A stretch of 13,762 nt of DNA from Chrysiogenia bacterium (GCA_020434085.1 JAGRBM010000290.1:1-13762); one strand, 5' to 3'; numbered from the stretch's first letter, positions 7,227-13,762 are shown. The notes: generated by a model not told the origin, from the letters alone. Numbers and translations are program-made.

Positions 7227-7568
7227 TTAGTGCACGTGGTGCGACGGGGCAGAGACCCGTTTGGCCAGAATTTTCTTGAAACTGCTGGTGATGGCATCGT
7301 GGCAGCCCCTGCAGACCACGAGGCGAACCTTCTCTTCGAGGTCGTCGGCATGGGGCTCGGGCGCATCGGCATGGAGGCCGTACTCGCTTTCGATGCCGGT
7401 GTCATCGAACTCGTCGGGGGCGCAGGCCTCTTCGTCTTCATCGCAATCGATGTCGATGTCCACGAAACTCTCGAAATTCAGTACGTACCGGGATTCGCCG
7501 GAGTGATAGACCTTGCTGCAGCGATCACAGCGCTCGCGGGTCCGTCCCAGCCCTTCTGCCTTGCTCAC
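7227..7568 (-). CDS. Small acidic protein with paired CXXC motifs (putative zinc ribbon)
   Basis: A 113-residue protein of no family I recognise. Two CXXC pairs, C14-x-x-C17 near the N-terminus and C86-x-x-C89 near the C-terminus, could bind one zinc in ribbon fashion. Between them lies a very acidic segment (about 36-80: VDIDIDCDEDEEACAPDEF), and two more cysteines are at 42 and 49. The C-terminus is basic and ends in HHVH. There is no signal peptide or membrane segment. The start is set at GTG 7568 because AAGGTGA lies just upstream at good spacing; an earlier GTG at 7577 is in frame but has no such site and would overlap that Shine-Dalgarno. It lies 86 bp after pyrF and 6 bp before anmK, so it is probably co-transcribed with anmK. 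Possible roles: zinc-dependent adaptor or nucleic-acid-mimicking regulator, both speculative. Confidence 0.7.
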   Translation of the reverse strand: MSKAEGLGRTRERCDRCSKVYHSGESRYVLNFESFVDIDIDCDEDEEACAPDEFDDTGIESEYGLHADAPEPHADDLEEKVRLVVCRGCHDAITSSFKKILAKRVSAPSHHVH

Positions 7569-7654
7569 GATTGTCACCTTGTCGGTTTTAGCCCTGCGAG
7601 AGAGGATTCTACTACGGAACGCGCTTGCGATGCCAGCCCTCTTCGAAGTGCTTC

Positions 7655-8389
7655 TCAGCGGCCCAGCGCGTCGCTCATTTCCTTGACGATCATCCGGGTG
7701 GCCACGGCCGGGCTGTCGGCGTTGCGAATGGGGCGGCCCACCACCAGGTGCGAGGCCCCCGATCCCAGGGCCCCTGCGGGGGTCGAGACCCGTGCCTGGT
7801 CGTCGAGGGAGGCATCCGAGGGGCGGATGCCCGGCGTGACGATGAGGAAATCCTCGCCGAGTTCCTTGCGGATGGTTGGCGCCTCCAGGGCGGAGGCCAC
7901 GACGCCGTCGCAGCCGGACTCGCGCGCGAGCCTGGCCAGCCGCACCACGTTTTCCAGGGCGTTGCCGCCCAGGCCAATCTGGCCCAGGGATTCGTCGGTG
8001 TGGGAAGTGAGAATCGTCACCGCCAGCAGGTGGGGACGGGTCTTGTTCTCGCGCTCGCTCTCTTCATCCAGGGCGGCGCGGGCGGCCTTCATCATGTCGG
8101 GTCCGCCCAGCGCGTGGACGTTGCACATCCACACGCCCATGTGCACGGCGTTTCGGCATGCGGCCGCCACAGTGTTGGGGATGTCGTGGAACTTGAGGTC
8201 GAGAAAGATCTCGCAGCCCTGCTTGGCCATCTTGCCGACCCAGTCGGGACCGGCGCGCATGAACAGCTCCGGTCCGACCTTGAAGCGAACTCCGAAGTGA
8301 TTGAGCTGGTGAAAGAGCTCGCGGGCCTCGGAGGCCAGCGGCGTGTCGAGTGCGACGATGAGTTTCTTGGCTGCGTTGTTCTCGCTCAT
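7655..8389 (-). CDS. pyrF: Orotidine 5'-phosphate decarboxylase
   Basis: A 244-residue TIM-barrel enzyme that decarboxylates OMP to UMP, the last step of de novo pyrimidine synthesis. The catalytic tetrad is visible: K38 in RFKVG, then D64, K66 and D69 in FLDLKFHDIPN (the family signature). Phosphate-binding segments are TPGIRP (185-190) and VVGRPI (216-221). Length is usual for the bacterial type I enzyme. The ATG at 8389 has GAGGAA 7 nt upstream. It starts 20 bp after the stop of the DUF4388 gene, so the two are probably one transcript. I see no PyrR-type attenuator ahead of it. A 77-86 bp gap without a hairpin terminator separates it from the CXXC gene. Confidence 0.96.
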   Translation of the reverse strand: MSENNAAKKLIVALDTPLASEARELFHQLNHFGVRFKVGPELFMRAGPDWVGKMAKQGCEIFLDLKFHDIPNTVAAACRNAVHMGVWMCNVHALGGPDMMKAARAALDEESERENKTRPHLLAVTILTSHTDESLGQIGLGGNALENVVRLARLARESGCDGVVASALEAPTIRKELGEDFLIVTPGIRPSDASLDDQARVSTPAGALGSGASHLVVGRPIRNADSPAVATRMIVKEMSDALGR

Positions 8390-8409
8390 GAGTGGGTTCC
8401 TCGCGGCAA

Positions 8410-9708
8410 TCAGGACATGAGCCCGGACTGGATCTGCCGGATTTTTTTGATGATCTCTTCGGCTTTCGCATTCTCGCAGGAGTTGCGAACGCTGAAGATC
8501 AGAAAGTTCAGGAATTCGTTGAGCCCGTCGACCAGCAGTTCATAGTTCATCAGCTCGGCAAGGCCCGCAATGGCCAGGGTCGAACCGCCACTGGTCTGCA
8601 GCTTGTCCAGATTCGCCATCAGCTTGTCGGGTTCGAGCTGCCCGGCGGCGTTGGTGCTCGCGCCGACGAAGACCCCTTCGAAGCGCGAGCCCGAGAGATC
8701 GTCGAAGAAGGAGGCGAGCGTCTGGTCGACATCGATGCCGGTGGCGTAGCTCTTCATGTCTTGATAGAGCTGGCCGAAGATCTGGTTGTATTCGCTGATG
8801 GCGTCGAGCATCCGCTGCTTGGGATCCTGCTTGGCGGACTCGCCGGGCACGCGCACTTCAATGAATTTGGCGCGGGCCAGGTCATACAGGGCGCGCTTGG
8901 CCTCGAAGTCGCCGCGCTTGGAACCGCGGATGATCTGGCTGACCGTGCGGCGCCCGTCGCAGAGCGCGAGCACCTTGCCCTCGAAGTCCGAGAGATCGGT
9001 CTTGGGCGCAGAGTCGCGGCGAACCGGCACGGCATCGTCCTGGGGGATGACCTCTTCGATCATGGCCATCTCGTCGGAGCGGCGGATGCCCTCCATCAGC
9101 AGGCTCTGGCTCGAAAGGGTGATGCCGCTGAGATCTTCGGGGAGCAGGGAGTCGCCCTCGAGGAAGAAGAAACTTCCAAGGCGAAGGCCGAAGACCGAGT
9201 AGACAATCTCTTCGACCTGCAGGTGCACGTTCTCCCACAGTACCTTCGGCGTGATGTAGCCGAGCTCCACCAGAATTTTTCCAAAGCGCGTGTCCGGACG
9301 CATGTTGCGCTCGGCCTCGCGGAGCTGGTTCTTGTCGATGACGCCGCGGCCGTAGAGGAACGTCCCGAGCCGGTCTTCTTCAATGTTGGAGGTGGCGAAG
9401 ACAATCTCGCCGCGCTCGAAGTAGACGGAGATTTCGCCGGTGTGGAACGAGAGCCGGAGCATGCCCGACTTCTGCGCCATGGTGAGCATTCCGAACAGGT
9501 CCGGCGGCGGGAAGCGGCCCAGATCGCCGGCGAGAATGACGGTCCCGTGGGAGGCGGCTTCGGGAACGGGCGAGCCCGAGCCGATCACCGCAAGGTTCTC
9601 GGCCTGGCCGAGCAGCAGAATGGGCTTACCGGACTCGCTGAGCAGCGTGATCGTATCCGCCGGCAGCGTCAGTTGCTGTCCATTGAGCGTGAGCTTGGTG
9701 CCTGACAT
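8410..9708 (-). CDS. DUF4388 (PATAN-like) domain protein
   Basis: A 432-residue soluble protein. A DUF4388/PATAN domain spans about residues 60-190: the LSFHTGEISVYFERGEIVFA core is followed by DRLGTFLYGRGVIDKNQL and FGKILVELGYI, the pattern seen in many deltaproteobacterial regulators. A second module at about 241-286 (DFEGKVLALCDGRRTVSQII ... ALYDLARAKFIEVR) looks like the winged-helix-type repeat common after DUF4388. The C-terminal 130 residues are mostly helical and unassigned. No receiver, kinase or catalytic motif is seen, so a scaffold or signalling-adaptor role is inferred. The start at 9708 is chosen because a promoter -10 lies at 9743-9748, which excludes the much longer open frame from 9831, and AGAGAGGG precedes this ATG closely. 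ATG 9723 is a possible alternative. First gene of its unit, 20 bp before pyrF. Confidence 0.8.
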   Translation of the reverse strand: MSGTKLTLNGQQLTLPADTITLLSESGKPILLLGQAENLAVIGSGSPVPEAASHGTVILAGDLGRFPPPDLFGMLTMAQKSGMLRLSFHTGEISVYFERGEIVFATSNIEEDRLGTFLYGRGVIDKNQLREAERNMRPDTRFGKILVELGYITPKVLWENVHLQVEEIVYSVFGLRLGSFFFLEGDSLLPEDLSGITLSSQSLLMEGIRRSDEMAMIEEVIPQDDAVPVRRDSAPKTDLSDFEGKVLALCDGRRTVSQIIRGSKRGDFEAKRALYDLARAKFIEVRVPGESAKQDPKQRMLDAISEYNQIFGQLYQDMKSYATGIDVDQTLASFFDDLSGSRFEGVFVGASTNAAGQLEPDKLMANLDKLQTSGGSTLAIAGLAELMNYELLVDGLNEFLNFLIFSVRNSCENAKAEEIIKKIRQIQSGLMS

Positions 9709-9742
9709 TCCCTCTCTACCCATCCTGTTCCGAAGGAGCGGC

Positions 9743-9751
9743 ACTATAGCA
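9743..9751 (-). promoter_or_regulatory. extended -10 promoter for the DUF4388-pyrF unit
   Basis: Read on the minus strand the bases are TGC-TATAGT, an extended -10 with five of six matches to TATAAT, about 35 bp before the ATG at 9708. The -35 region (near CTCGAA) is poor, as is usual for extended -10 promoters. The ispG terminator lies just upstream, consistent with a new transcript starting here. Confidence 0.5.
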
Positions 9752-9764
9752 CCCCCTGCGGGGG
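9752..9764. repeat. palindrome CCCCC-TGC-GGGGG next to the -10
   Basis: A perfect 5-bp inverted repeat with a 3-bp centre lies between the -10 and the -35 position of the DUF4388 promoter. It could be an operator half-site pair. It would fall in the promoter spacer and not in the transcript, so it is not a terminator. Confidence 0.35.
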
Positions 9765-9829
9765 ATTCGAGTCGCAGGGCAAATTGTTCCAGATTTCCCG
9801 CTCCCGGGCCCGGGGGCGGGCGGCGCGGC

Positions 9830-9870
9830 AAAACAAAACGCCCGGAGCGCGATGGGGCGCTCCGGGCGTT
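9830..9870 (-). terminator. Rho-independent terminator of ispG
   Basis: A perfect 14-bp stem pairs AACGCCCGGAGCGC (9837-9850) with GCGCTCCGGGCGTT (9857-9870) around a 6-nt loop. On the minus strand it is followed by TTTTGTTTT. It begins 24 bp after the ispG stop and separates ispG from the DUF4388 unit. Confidence 0.93.
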
Positions 9871-9894
9871 GGTACTACAAAAAGTGAGGCGGAT

Positions 9895-10977
9895 TTAGAC
9901 CTGGCGGCCCACGATGTTGGAAACCTGCTCGGCCAGTGCGTCGAGCATCTGGTCCTCAGGCACCTTCTTGGCGACCTTGCCGTCCACGTAAAGCACGCCC
10001 TGACCGCGACCGGCAGCCAGGCCGATCTTGGCGGCCTGCGCCTCGCCCGGGCCGTTGACCACGCAACCCATGATGGCGATCTCGATGGGCTCTTCAACAT
10101 TCTTGAAGCGGTCCTCGACCTGGTCGCAGAGCTTGAAGAGATCGATCTCCAGCCGTCCGCACGTCGGGCAGGCGATCAGGTTGATGCCCTTCTCGCGAAG
10201 GCGCAGCGACTTGAGGATTTCGAAGCCGGCCTTGATCTCCTCGACGGGCTCGGCCGTCAGGGAGACGCGGATCGTGTCGCCGATTCCCTGCGAGAGCAGC
10301 GACCCGATACCGATGGCGCTCTTGATCGTGCCGGAGAACTTGGTGCCCGCCTCGGTTACGCCCAGGTGGAACGGGTAGTCGACCTTGTCGGCCAGCAGCC
10401 GGTAGGCGTCAATCATCAGCTTGGGGTCCGATGCCTTGAGCGAGACCTTGATGTCGCCAAAGTCCATGTCTTCGAGGATCTGGATGTGGCGCATGGCGCT
10501 CTCGACCATCGCTTCGGGCGTAGCGCGCAGATACTTCTCGAGCAGATCGCGCTCGAGCGAACCGGCGTTTACGCCGATGCGGATGGGAAGCTTGTTGGCC
10601 TTGGCCGCATCGACGACCATGCGGACTTTCTTCTCACCGCCGATGTTGCCGGGGTTGAGACGAAGCGCGGACACGCCGGCCTCCGCCGCGGAAAGCGCCA
10701 TGCGGTAATCGAAGTGGATGTCGGCGATGACGGGAATCTTCGCGTGTTTGACGATCTCGGGAAGCGCCGCGGCGTCCTTTTCGCTGGGGACGGTGCAGCG
10801 AACGATCTCGCAGCCGGCTTCGGTAAGCTCGGTGATCTGCGCGATGGTGGCCTCTGCGTCATAGGTGTTGGTCGTGCACATCGATTGCACGGAGATCGGC
10901 GCATCGCCGCCCACGGGCACGTTGCCCACCATGATTTGCCTGGTCTTGCGGCGATCGGGCCGCACGTCGTAATGCAT
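9895..10977 (-). CDS. ispG: 4-hydroxy-3-methylbut-2-enyl diphosphate synthase
   Basis: A 360-residue [4Fe-4S] enzyme of the MEP isoprenoid pathway that converts ME-cPP to HMBPP. The three cluster cysteines are C270 and C273 in ACPTCGR and C305 in GCVVNGPGEA, with the fourth ligand E312. These match the E. coli IspG numbering exactly, so it is the short bacterial form without the large insert of plant and Bacteroidetes enzymes. An N-terminal TIM-barrel carries VGNVPVGGDAPISVQSM (17-33) and ALRLNPGNIG (104-113). The ATG at 10977 has GGGAG about 10 nt upstream. It is the first gene on the minus side of the divergent region and ends at its own terminator, so it is probably transcribed alone. Isoprenoids from this step feed undecaprenyl phosphate and quinones. 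Confidence 0.98.
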   Translation of the reverse strand: MHYDVRPDRRKTRQIMVGNVPVGGDAPISVQSMCTTNTYDAEATIAQITELTEAGCEIVRCTVPSEKDAAALPEIVKHAKIPVIADIHFDYRMALSAAEAGVSALRLNPGNIGGEKKVRMVVDAAKANKLPIRIGVNAGSLERDLLEKYLRATPEAMVESAMRHIQILEDMDFGDIKVSLKASDPKLMIDAYRLLADKVDYPFHLGVTEAGTKFSGTIKSAIGIGSLLSQGIGDTIRVSLTAEPVEEIKAGFEILKSLRLREKGINLIACPTCGRLEIDLFKLCDQVEDRFKNVEEPIEIAIMGCVVNGPGEAQAAKIGLAAGRGQGVLYVDGKVAKKVPEDQMLDALAEQVSNIVGRQV

Positions 10978-11082
10978 GTTGCAATTGCTCCCTGCCGGAT
11001 ATCACCGATCCGGCGGCGGTTCGTAAGTCGCGCGCTACGCGTCCTGCTGAAGGAGCCCGGGGCACCTGTTCTCAGCGCGCGC

Positions 11083-11111
11083 ACTCTATCAGCCTCCAGA
11101 GGCCGCTACAA
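11083..11111 (-). promoter_or_regulatory. possible ispG promoter
   Basis: On the minus strand TTGTAG (11111-11106) and TAGAGT (11088-11083) are separated by exactly 17 bp. Matches to the consensus are only three and four of six. It would give a leader of about 100 nt before the ispG ATG. Weak. Confidence 0.28.
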
Positions 11112-11270
11112 TGGGGTTTCCCCGCGCTGATGCCCGGCAGCCTATCTTTCATGGGCACCTGAAACAATCCCTGATTTTAATAAGTTGCGAATATGACACG
11201 GCTTTCCGCCCCCGGCGGGGTTTCGGTGGCGAAAATGCACTGCGCGGCGCTGCCCCGACGATTGAAACAG

Positions 11271-11288
11271 GCGCCCTGCGGCGCTTTT
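11271..11288 (+). terminator. weak terminator-like hairpin before tetR
   Basis: GCGCC (11271-11275), loop CTGC, GGCGC (11280-11284), followed by TTTT. The 5-bp stem is short, and no plus-strand gene lies directly upstream, so it may only insulate tetR from read-through. Confidence 0.25.
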
Positions 11289-11292
11289 CAAG

Positions 11293-11319
11293 TTGACACG
11301 TCGCGGCGGCTTTGATACT
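11293..11319 (+). promoter_or_regulatory. possible tetR promoter
   Basis: A perfect -35, TTGACA, is at 11293-11298, with GATACT (11314-11319, four of six matches) 15 bp downstream. The spacer is shorter than the ideal 17 bp. It directly precedes the inverted and direct repeats expected of an autoregulated TetR operator. Confidence 0.4.
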
Positions 11320-11320
11320 T

Positions 11321-11367
11321 CTGACTCCGGTCAGGTTTGGCCGAAGTCAGGGCTGAACCAGGTCAGG
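11321..11367 (+). repeat. three GTCAGG direct repeats at 16-bp spacing plus an inverted repeat
   Basis: GTCAGG occurs at 11330-11335, 11346-11351 and 11362-11367, exactly 16 bp apart each time. The first copy also forms one arm of a perfect inverted repeat, CTGAC-TCCG-GTCAG (11321-11334). The array lies between the candidate -10 and the tetR ATG. It is a good candidate operator for the TetR protein encoded next to it. Confidence 0.5.
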
Positions 11368-11385
11368 CGGGATGGGAAACGACGA

Positions 11386-12024
11386 ATGAAGGCGTTGCAG
11401 GCCGTAGAACAGCATGAATCGCGTCGCGAGCGGCAAAAAGCCGACCGCCGCCGCCGCATTTACGATGCGGCCATTGCCCTGTTCGCCGAAAAGGGTTTCG
11501 AGCAGACCACCGTCCAGGAAATCACGGACCGGGCGGATGTCGGCAAGGGCACGTTCTTCAATTACTTCCACAGCAAGGACGCCATCCTGCTCTACTACCA
11601 GGAGCAGCTCATGGCCGAGCTCGTCGAGGCGGTTGAAGCCTTCCCCGACGAGAGTCCGGCCAAGAAGATCCGCTACCTGTTTCGCTACTCCGTTTCCCAG
11701 TGCCGCCGCGAGGAGAGTCTCTTCATGAGCTTCCTGCGCGAGTGTTTCTCGCGCCCCATGCTCATCGAAGCCGACAAGGCCACGCACTCGGACATGAGCA
11801 ACCGGATGGGCGAGCTCATCCGCGCTGGCGTGTTCGCCGGCGACTTCCACCCCCAGCTCAATGTGGAGATTGCCAGCCAGCTTCTCTCCGACATGTGGGT
11901 CGCCACGTGGATCGAATGGGGCTTCTTCGACAAGCCCTTTGATATCGGTGAATTGTTCGAGCAGAAGCTCGATTATTTGTTTGCTGCCTTCCGCAGCACT
12001 CCGGGCAACAGTGAAGACCAGTAG
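11386..12024 (+). CDS. TetR/AcrR-family transcriptional regulator
   Basis: A 212-residue protein of typical TetR length. The N-terminal DNA-binding domain is clear at about residues 23-70: RRIYDAAIALFAEKGFEQTT leads into VQEITDRADVGKGTFFNYF, the family helix-turn-helix, then HSKDAILLYY. The C-terminal ligand and dimer domain (about 75-205) is helical and has no recognisable ligand signature. The start is ATG 11386: a short basic N-arm precedes the first helix as in relatives. The Shine-Dalgarno is weak (GGGATGGGAA about 10 nt upstream). The frame stays open upstream to 11293, but that stretch contains the promoter and repeats. It is followed after 24 bp by the LolA-like gene and then the MMPL gene, so it probably represses its own operon until an envelope lipid or toxic ligand binds. 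Confidence 0.92.
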   Translation: MKALQAVEQHESRRERQKADRRRRIYDAAIALFAEKGFEQTTVQEITDRADVGKGTFFNYFHSKDAILLYYQEQLMAELVEAVEAFPDESPAKKIRYLFRYSVSQCRREESLFMSFLRECFSRPMLIEADKATHSDMSNRMGELIRAGVFAGDFHPQLNVEIASQLLSDMWVATWIEWGFFDKPFDIGELFEQKLDYLFAAFRSTPGNSEDQ

Positions 12025-12048
12025 GAACTGAAGGAGCCAAGGACACCA

Positions 12049-12852
12049 ATGAACGCACGAATGCTCATCGCAACTCTCGGAATGTTTCTCGCACTCATCG
12101 CGCTCAGCGCGCCAACGGCCTCGGCTGAAGAAGCACTTTCGGCCAAGGAGATCATGCGCCTTGTCGACCGGATGAACAGTACCGACGACTCCCAGCGTGA
12201 TCTCACCATGACGCTGATCAACAAGAAGGGGAAAACCCGCGAGCGTTCGGTCGTCTCGTTCCAGAAGAAAATCGACGACGACAACGACAAGGCGATGGTT
12301 CGCTTCACCAAGCCCGGCGACGTGGCCGGCGTGGGGTTGCTGACCATCGAGCACAGCGACCGCGACGACGACCAGTGGCTCTACATGCCGGCGCAAAAGA
12401 AGACGCGCCGCATCTCCGCCGCTTCGAAGAGCGATTCGTTCATGGGTACGGATTTTACCTACGATGACATGAGTTCCATCAAGCTCGACGAATACGACTA
12501 CACCATCAAGGGCAAGGAAACGATCGACGGCGTCGAAACCATCGTCATCGAGTCCGTTCCCAACAATGACAAGCGTCGTGAAGAGAGCGGCTACTCCAAG
12601 AGCATTGTCTGGGTGGACCCTGTTCGCTACGTGATGCTCAAGTCTGACTTCTACAACCTCAAGGGTGAGCACATCAAAACGCTCGTGCTCTCGGGTTACA
12701 AACAGTACGACAAGATCTGGATGCCCGACCGCATGGAAATGACCACCCTCAAGCGCGAGCACCGAACGGTGCTGGAATTTTCCAACACCAGCATCAACAA
12801 GGGACTCGACGACGATCTCTTCACCGAGCGCACCCTCCTGCGCGGACGCTGA
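12049..12852 (+). CDS. Outer membrane lipoprotein-sorting (LolA-like) protein
   Basis: A 267-residue periplasmic protein. Residues 1-26 form a Sec signal peptide with a likely cut after ASA. The mature part has the LolA-like pattern (PF17131 type): repeated beta strands such as QRDLTMTLINKKGKTRERSV, KAMVRFTKPGDVAGVGLLTI, DDQWLYMPAQKKTRRIS, then DSFMGTDFTYDDM and GYKQYDKIWMPDRMEM. Proteins of this type are often encoded beside MMPL/RND transporters and are thought to carry a lipid or lipoprotein across the periplasm from the exporter. They are distinct from the true LolA of the LolCDE pathway. The ATG at 12049 has AAGGAC 6 nt upstream and AAGGAG further up. It lies between tetR (24 bp) and the transporter gene (77 bp), so all three should work together. 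Confidence 0.9.
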   Translation: MNARMLIATLGMFLALIALSAPTASAEEALSAKEIMRLVDRMNSTDDSQRDLTMTLINKKGKTRERSVVSFQKKIDDDNDKAMVRFTKPGDVAGVGLLTIEHSDRDDDQWLYMPAQKKTRRISAASKSDSFMGTDFTYDDMSSIKLDEYDYTIKGKETIDGVETIVIESVPNNDKRREESGYSKSIVWVDPVRYVMLKSDFYNLKGEHIKTLVLSGYKQYDKIWMPDRMEMTTLKREHRTVLEFSNTSINKGLDDDLFTERTLLRGR

Positions 12853-12854
12853 GC

Positions 12855-12889
12855 GCGAGCAGCTCGCATGCGCCGCCCCGTTGAGGGGC
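12855..12889 (+). other. two small hairpins between LolA-like and MMPL genes
   Basis: GCGAGC-A-GCTCGC (12855-12867) and GCCCC-GTTGA-GGGGC (12875-12889) are perfect inverted repeats in the 77-bp gap. Neither is followed by a T-run, so they are not terminators. They could stabilise or process the mRNA between the two cistrons. Confidence 0.3.
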
Positions 12890-12929
12890 CGGCATGGCGC
12901 CTTGTCGCCGGAAACTCTGGATAGGGGCA

Positions 12930-13762
12930 ATGGACGAAAATATCTGGCAACGTCTGGCAGGTCTGGTCATTCGTTTTCGGTGGGTTGTGATTGCGGTGTT
13001 TGTTGGGGCCCTGGGCTACTTCGGTCCGGTGGTCGCGCGCAACGCGAAGAATGTCGACAACTCCCTGCGGATCTGGTTCGAGAAGGGCGATGCCGACTAC
13101 GCCCGCTACAACGCCTTCAAGGAAGAGTTCGAATCCGACGAGCTCATCATGGTCACCATCGAGGTGCCCGAGGGCGACGTCTTCACCCCGCGTTACCTGA
13201 ACCTGCTCGACGAGATCTCCGACGCCATGGAAGGCGTCGTGGACATCGAGGATGTTCAGTCGATCATCACGCAGAACCATGTGCGCGGCAACGACGAGGG
13301 CCTGGTGATCGAGCCCGTGGTGGACCTCGATGAAGAACTCACTCCCGAGGTGCTCGCAAAGGCGCGCGAGCTGGCGCTCAGCGAAGAGACCTTCGTCGGG
13401 TTCCTGATCTCCGGTGATGGCAAGGTTGCCAACGTCGCCGGCACGATCATCCCGACCGAGGACAAGGACGTCAAACGCCGCATCGTCAACGATGTGTGGG
13501 CGGCGGTGAAGCCGATCGAGAAGGCCAACCCCGACGTGACCTTCGTCTATAGCGGGGCGCCCATGTTCGACGTCGCCTTCGACGACATGGCGGTGGCCGA
13601 CGGAGAGATGTTCTTTCCGCTCACGCTGGCGCTGGTGTGCCTGATTCTGTTCGTGGTCTTCAGGCGGCCCTCCATGGCCATTCTGCCGGTCATCGTAATG
13701 GGCGCGGTCATCACCTACGTCTGGGGCACCTACTTCGCCATGGGCGAGTCGATGAACATGGC
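12930..13762 (+). CDS. MMPL/RND-family transporter, N-terminal part
   Basis: The frame opens at ATG 12930 and runs off the window, giving the first 277 residues of a protein usually of 750-900 residues. Membrane segment 1 is at about 14-35 (RWVVIAVFVGALGYFGPVV), followed by a periplasmic loop of about 190 residues. Segments 2 (about 226-244: PLTLALVCLILFVVF) and 3 (about 249-271: MAILPVIVMGAVITYVWG) come next, the topology of RND/MMPL exporters such as the hopanoid transporter HpnN and mycobacterial MmpL proteins. The periplasmic loop starts NSLRIWFEKGDADYARYNAF, a pattern of this 'predicted RND superfamily exporter' group. AGGGG precedes the ATG closely. Proton-driven export of a lipid or hydrophobic compound is inferred; cargo is unknown. 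Confidence 0.9.
   Translation, partial: MDENIWQRLAGLVIRFRWVVIAVFVGALGYFGPVVARNAKNVDNSLRIWFEKGDADYARYNAFKEEFESDELIMVTIEVPEGDVFTPRYLNLLDEISDAMEGVVDIEDVQSIITQNHVRGNDEGLVIEPVVDLDEELTPEVLAKARELALSEETFVGFLISGDGKVANVAGTIIPTEDKDVKRRIVNDVWAAVKPIEKANPDVTFVYSGAPMFDVAFDDMAVADGEMFFPLTLALVCLILFVVFRRPSMAILPVIVMGAVITYVWGTYFAMGESMNM

Larger units (their letters stand above)
10978..11385. other. 408-bp divergent regulatory region between ispG and tetR
   Basis: No gene is supported here; the 61-codon frame at 11111-11296 has no family resemblance and no ribosome-binding site. The left part holds the possible ispG promoter. Around 11166-11196 there is an AT-richer patch (ATTTTAATAAG) that could hold further promoter elements. 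The right part holds a small hairpin with a T-run, a TTGACA hexamer and the GTCAGG repeats, each listed separately. Confidence 0.5.

Noticed and set aside
6072-8300. A 742-codon open frame on the plus strand
   Set aside because: It lies antisense to anmK, the CXXC gene and pyrF, all well supported. Long antisense frames are expected in GC-rich genes with GC-biased third positions, and the translation shows no family motif.
9709-9831. N-terminal extension of the DUF4388 protein to 9831
   Set aside because: The extension would cover the promoter -10 and reach the ispG terminator, and the added residues are proline- and arginine-rich with no homology pattern.
11347-12930. A 527-codon open frame on the minus strand
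   Set aside because: It is antisense to tetR and the LolA-like gene, and its translation is a valine- and histidine-rich shadow with no recognisable domain.
1-13762. Defence systems, mobile elements, CRISPR arrays, tRNA or rRNA genes
   Set aside because: I saw no spaced repeat arrays, transposase or integrase motifs, terminal inverted repeats, tRNA-like cloverleaf or rRNA signature on either strand.

Overview
The window comes from a GC-rich Gram-negative bacterium. An amidase with a lipobox, a LolA-like periplasmic protein next to an MMPL/RND exporter, and a membrane-anchored M23 peptidase all imply an outer membrane. The DUF4388 protein and the TetR - LolA-like - MMPL arrangement are typical of the former Deltaproteobacteria (Myxococcota, Desulfobacterota and related uncultured lineages). 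That placement is inferred from gene content only. Most genes are housekeeping. There are no rRNA or tRNA genes, insertion sequences, phage genes or CRISPR arrays that I can see.

Layout. Positions 1-510 (+) are the 3' end of an ABC transporter substrate-binding protein gene. It converges, 3 bp apart, on a zinc N-acetylmuramoyl-L-alanine amidase lipoprotein gene (514-1467, -). A 437-bp divergent gap follows, holding a G-quadruplex/hairpin leader, and leads into an M23 (LytM-type) endopeptidase gene (1905-2816, +) that ends at a strong intrinsic terminator. Ribonuclease G (3036-4556, +) comes next, and its stop codon directly abuts the stop of a convergent gene.

From 10977 back to 4557 everything is on the minus strand. 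ispG (isoprenoid synthesis) is closed by its own terminator. A second unit then follows: DUF4388 protein, pyrF (UMP synthesis), a small acidic CXXC protein, anmK (anhydro-MurNAc kinase), a sugar-1-phosphate nucleotidyltransferase that overlaps anmK by 4 bp, and a 126-residue protein I do not recognise.

From 10978 to the end, a 408-bp divergent regulatory region with three GTCAGG repeats at exact 16-bp spacing precedes a plus-strand operon: a TetR regulator, a LolA-like lipoprotein-sorting protein and an MMPL/RND transporter cut by the window end.

How the genes fit together. Cell-envelope metabolism recurs: an amidase and an endopeptidase cut peptidoglycan, AnmK recovers anhydro-MurNAc, and the coupled nucleotidyltransferase could activate the recovered sugar in the manner of MurU. 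IspG supplies isoprenoid precursors for the undecaprenyl carrier. The TetR/LolA-like/MMPL operon looks like a regulated lipid or hydrophobic-compound export system. The least explained parts are the two small proteins, the G4/hairpin leader of the M23 gene, and the periodic repeat before tetR.
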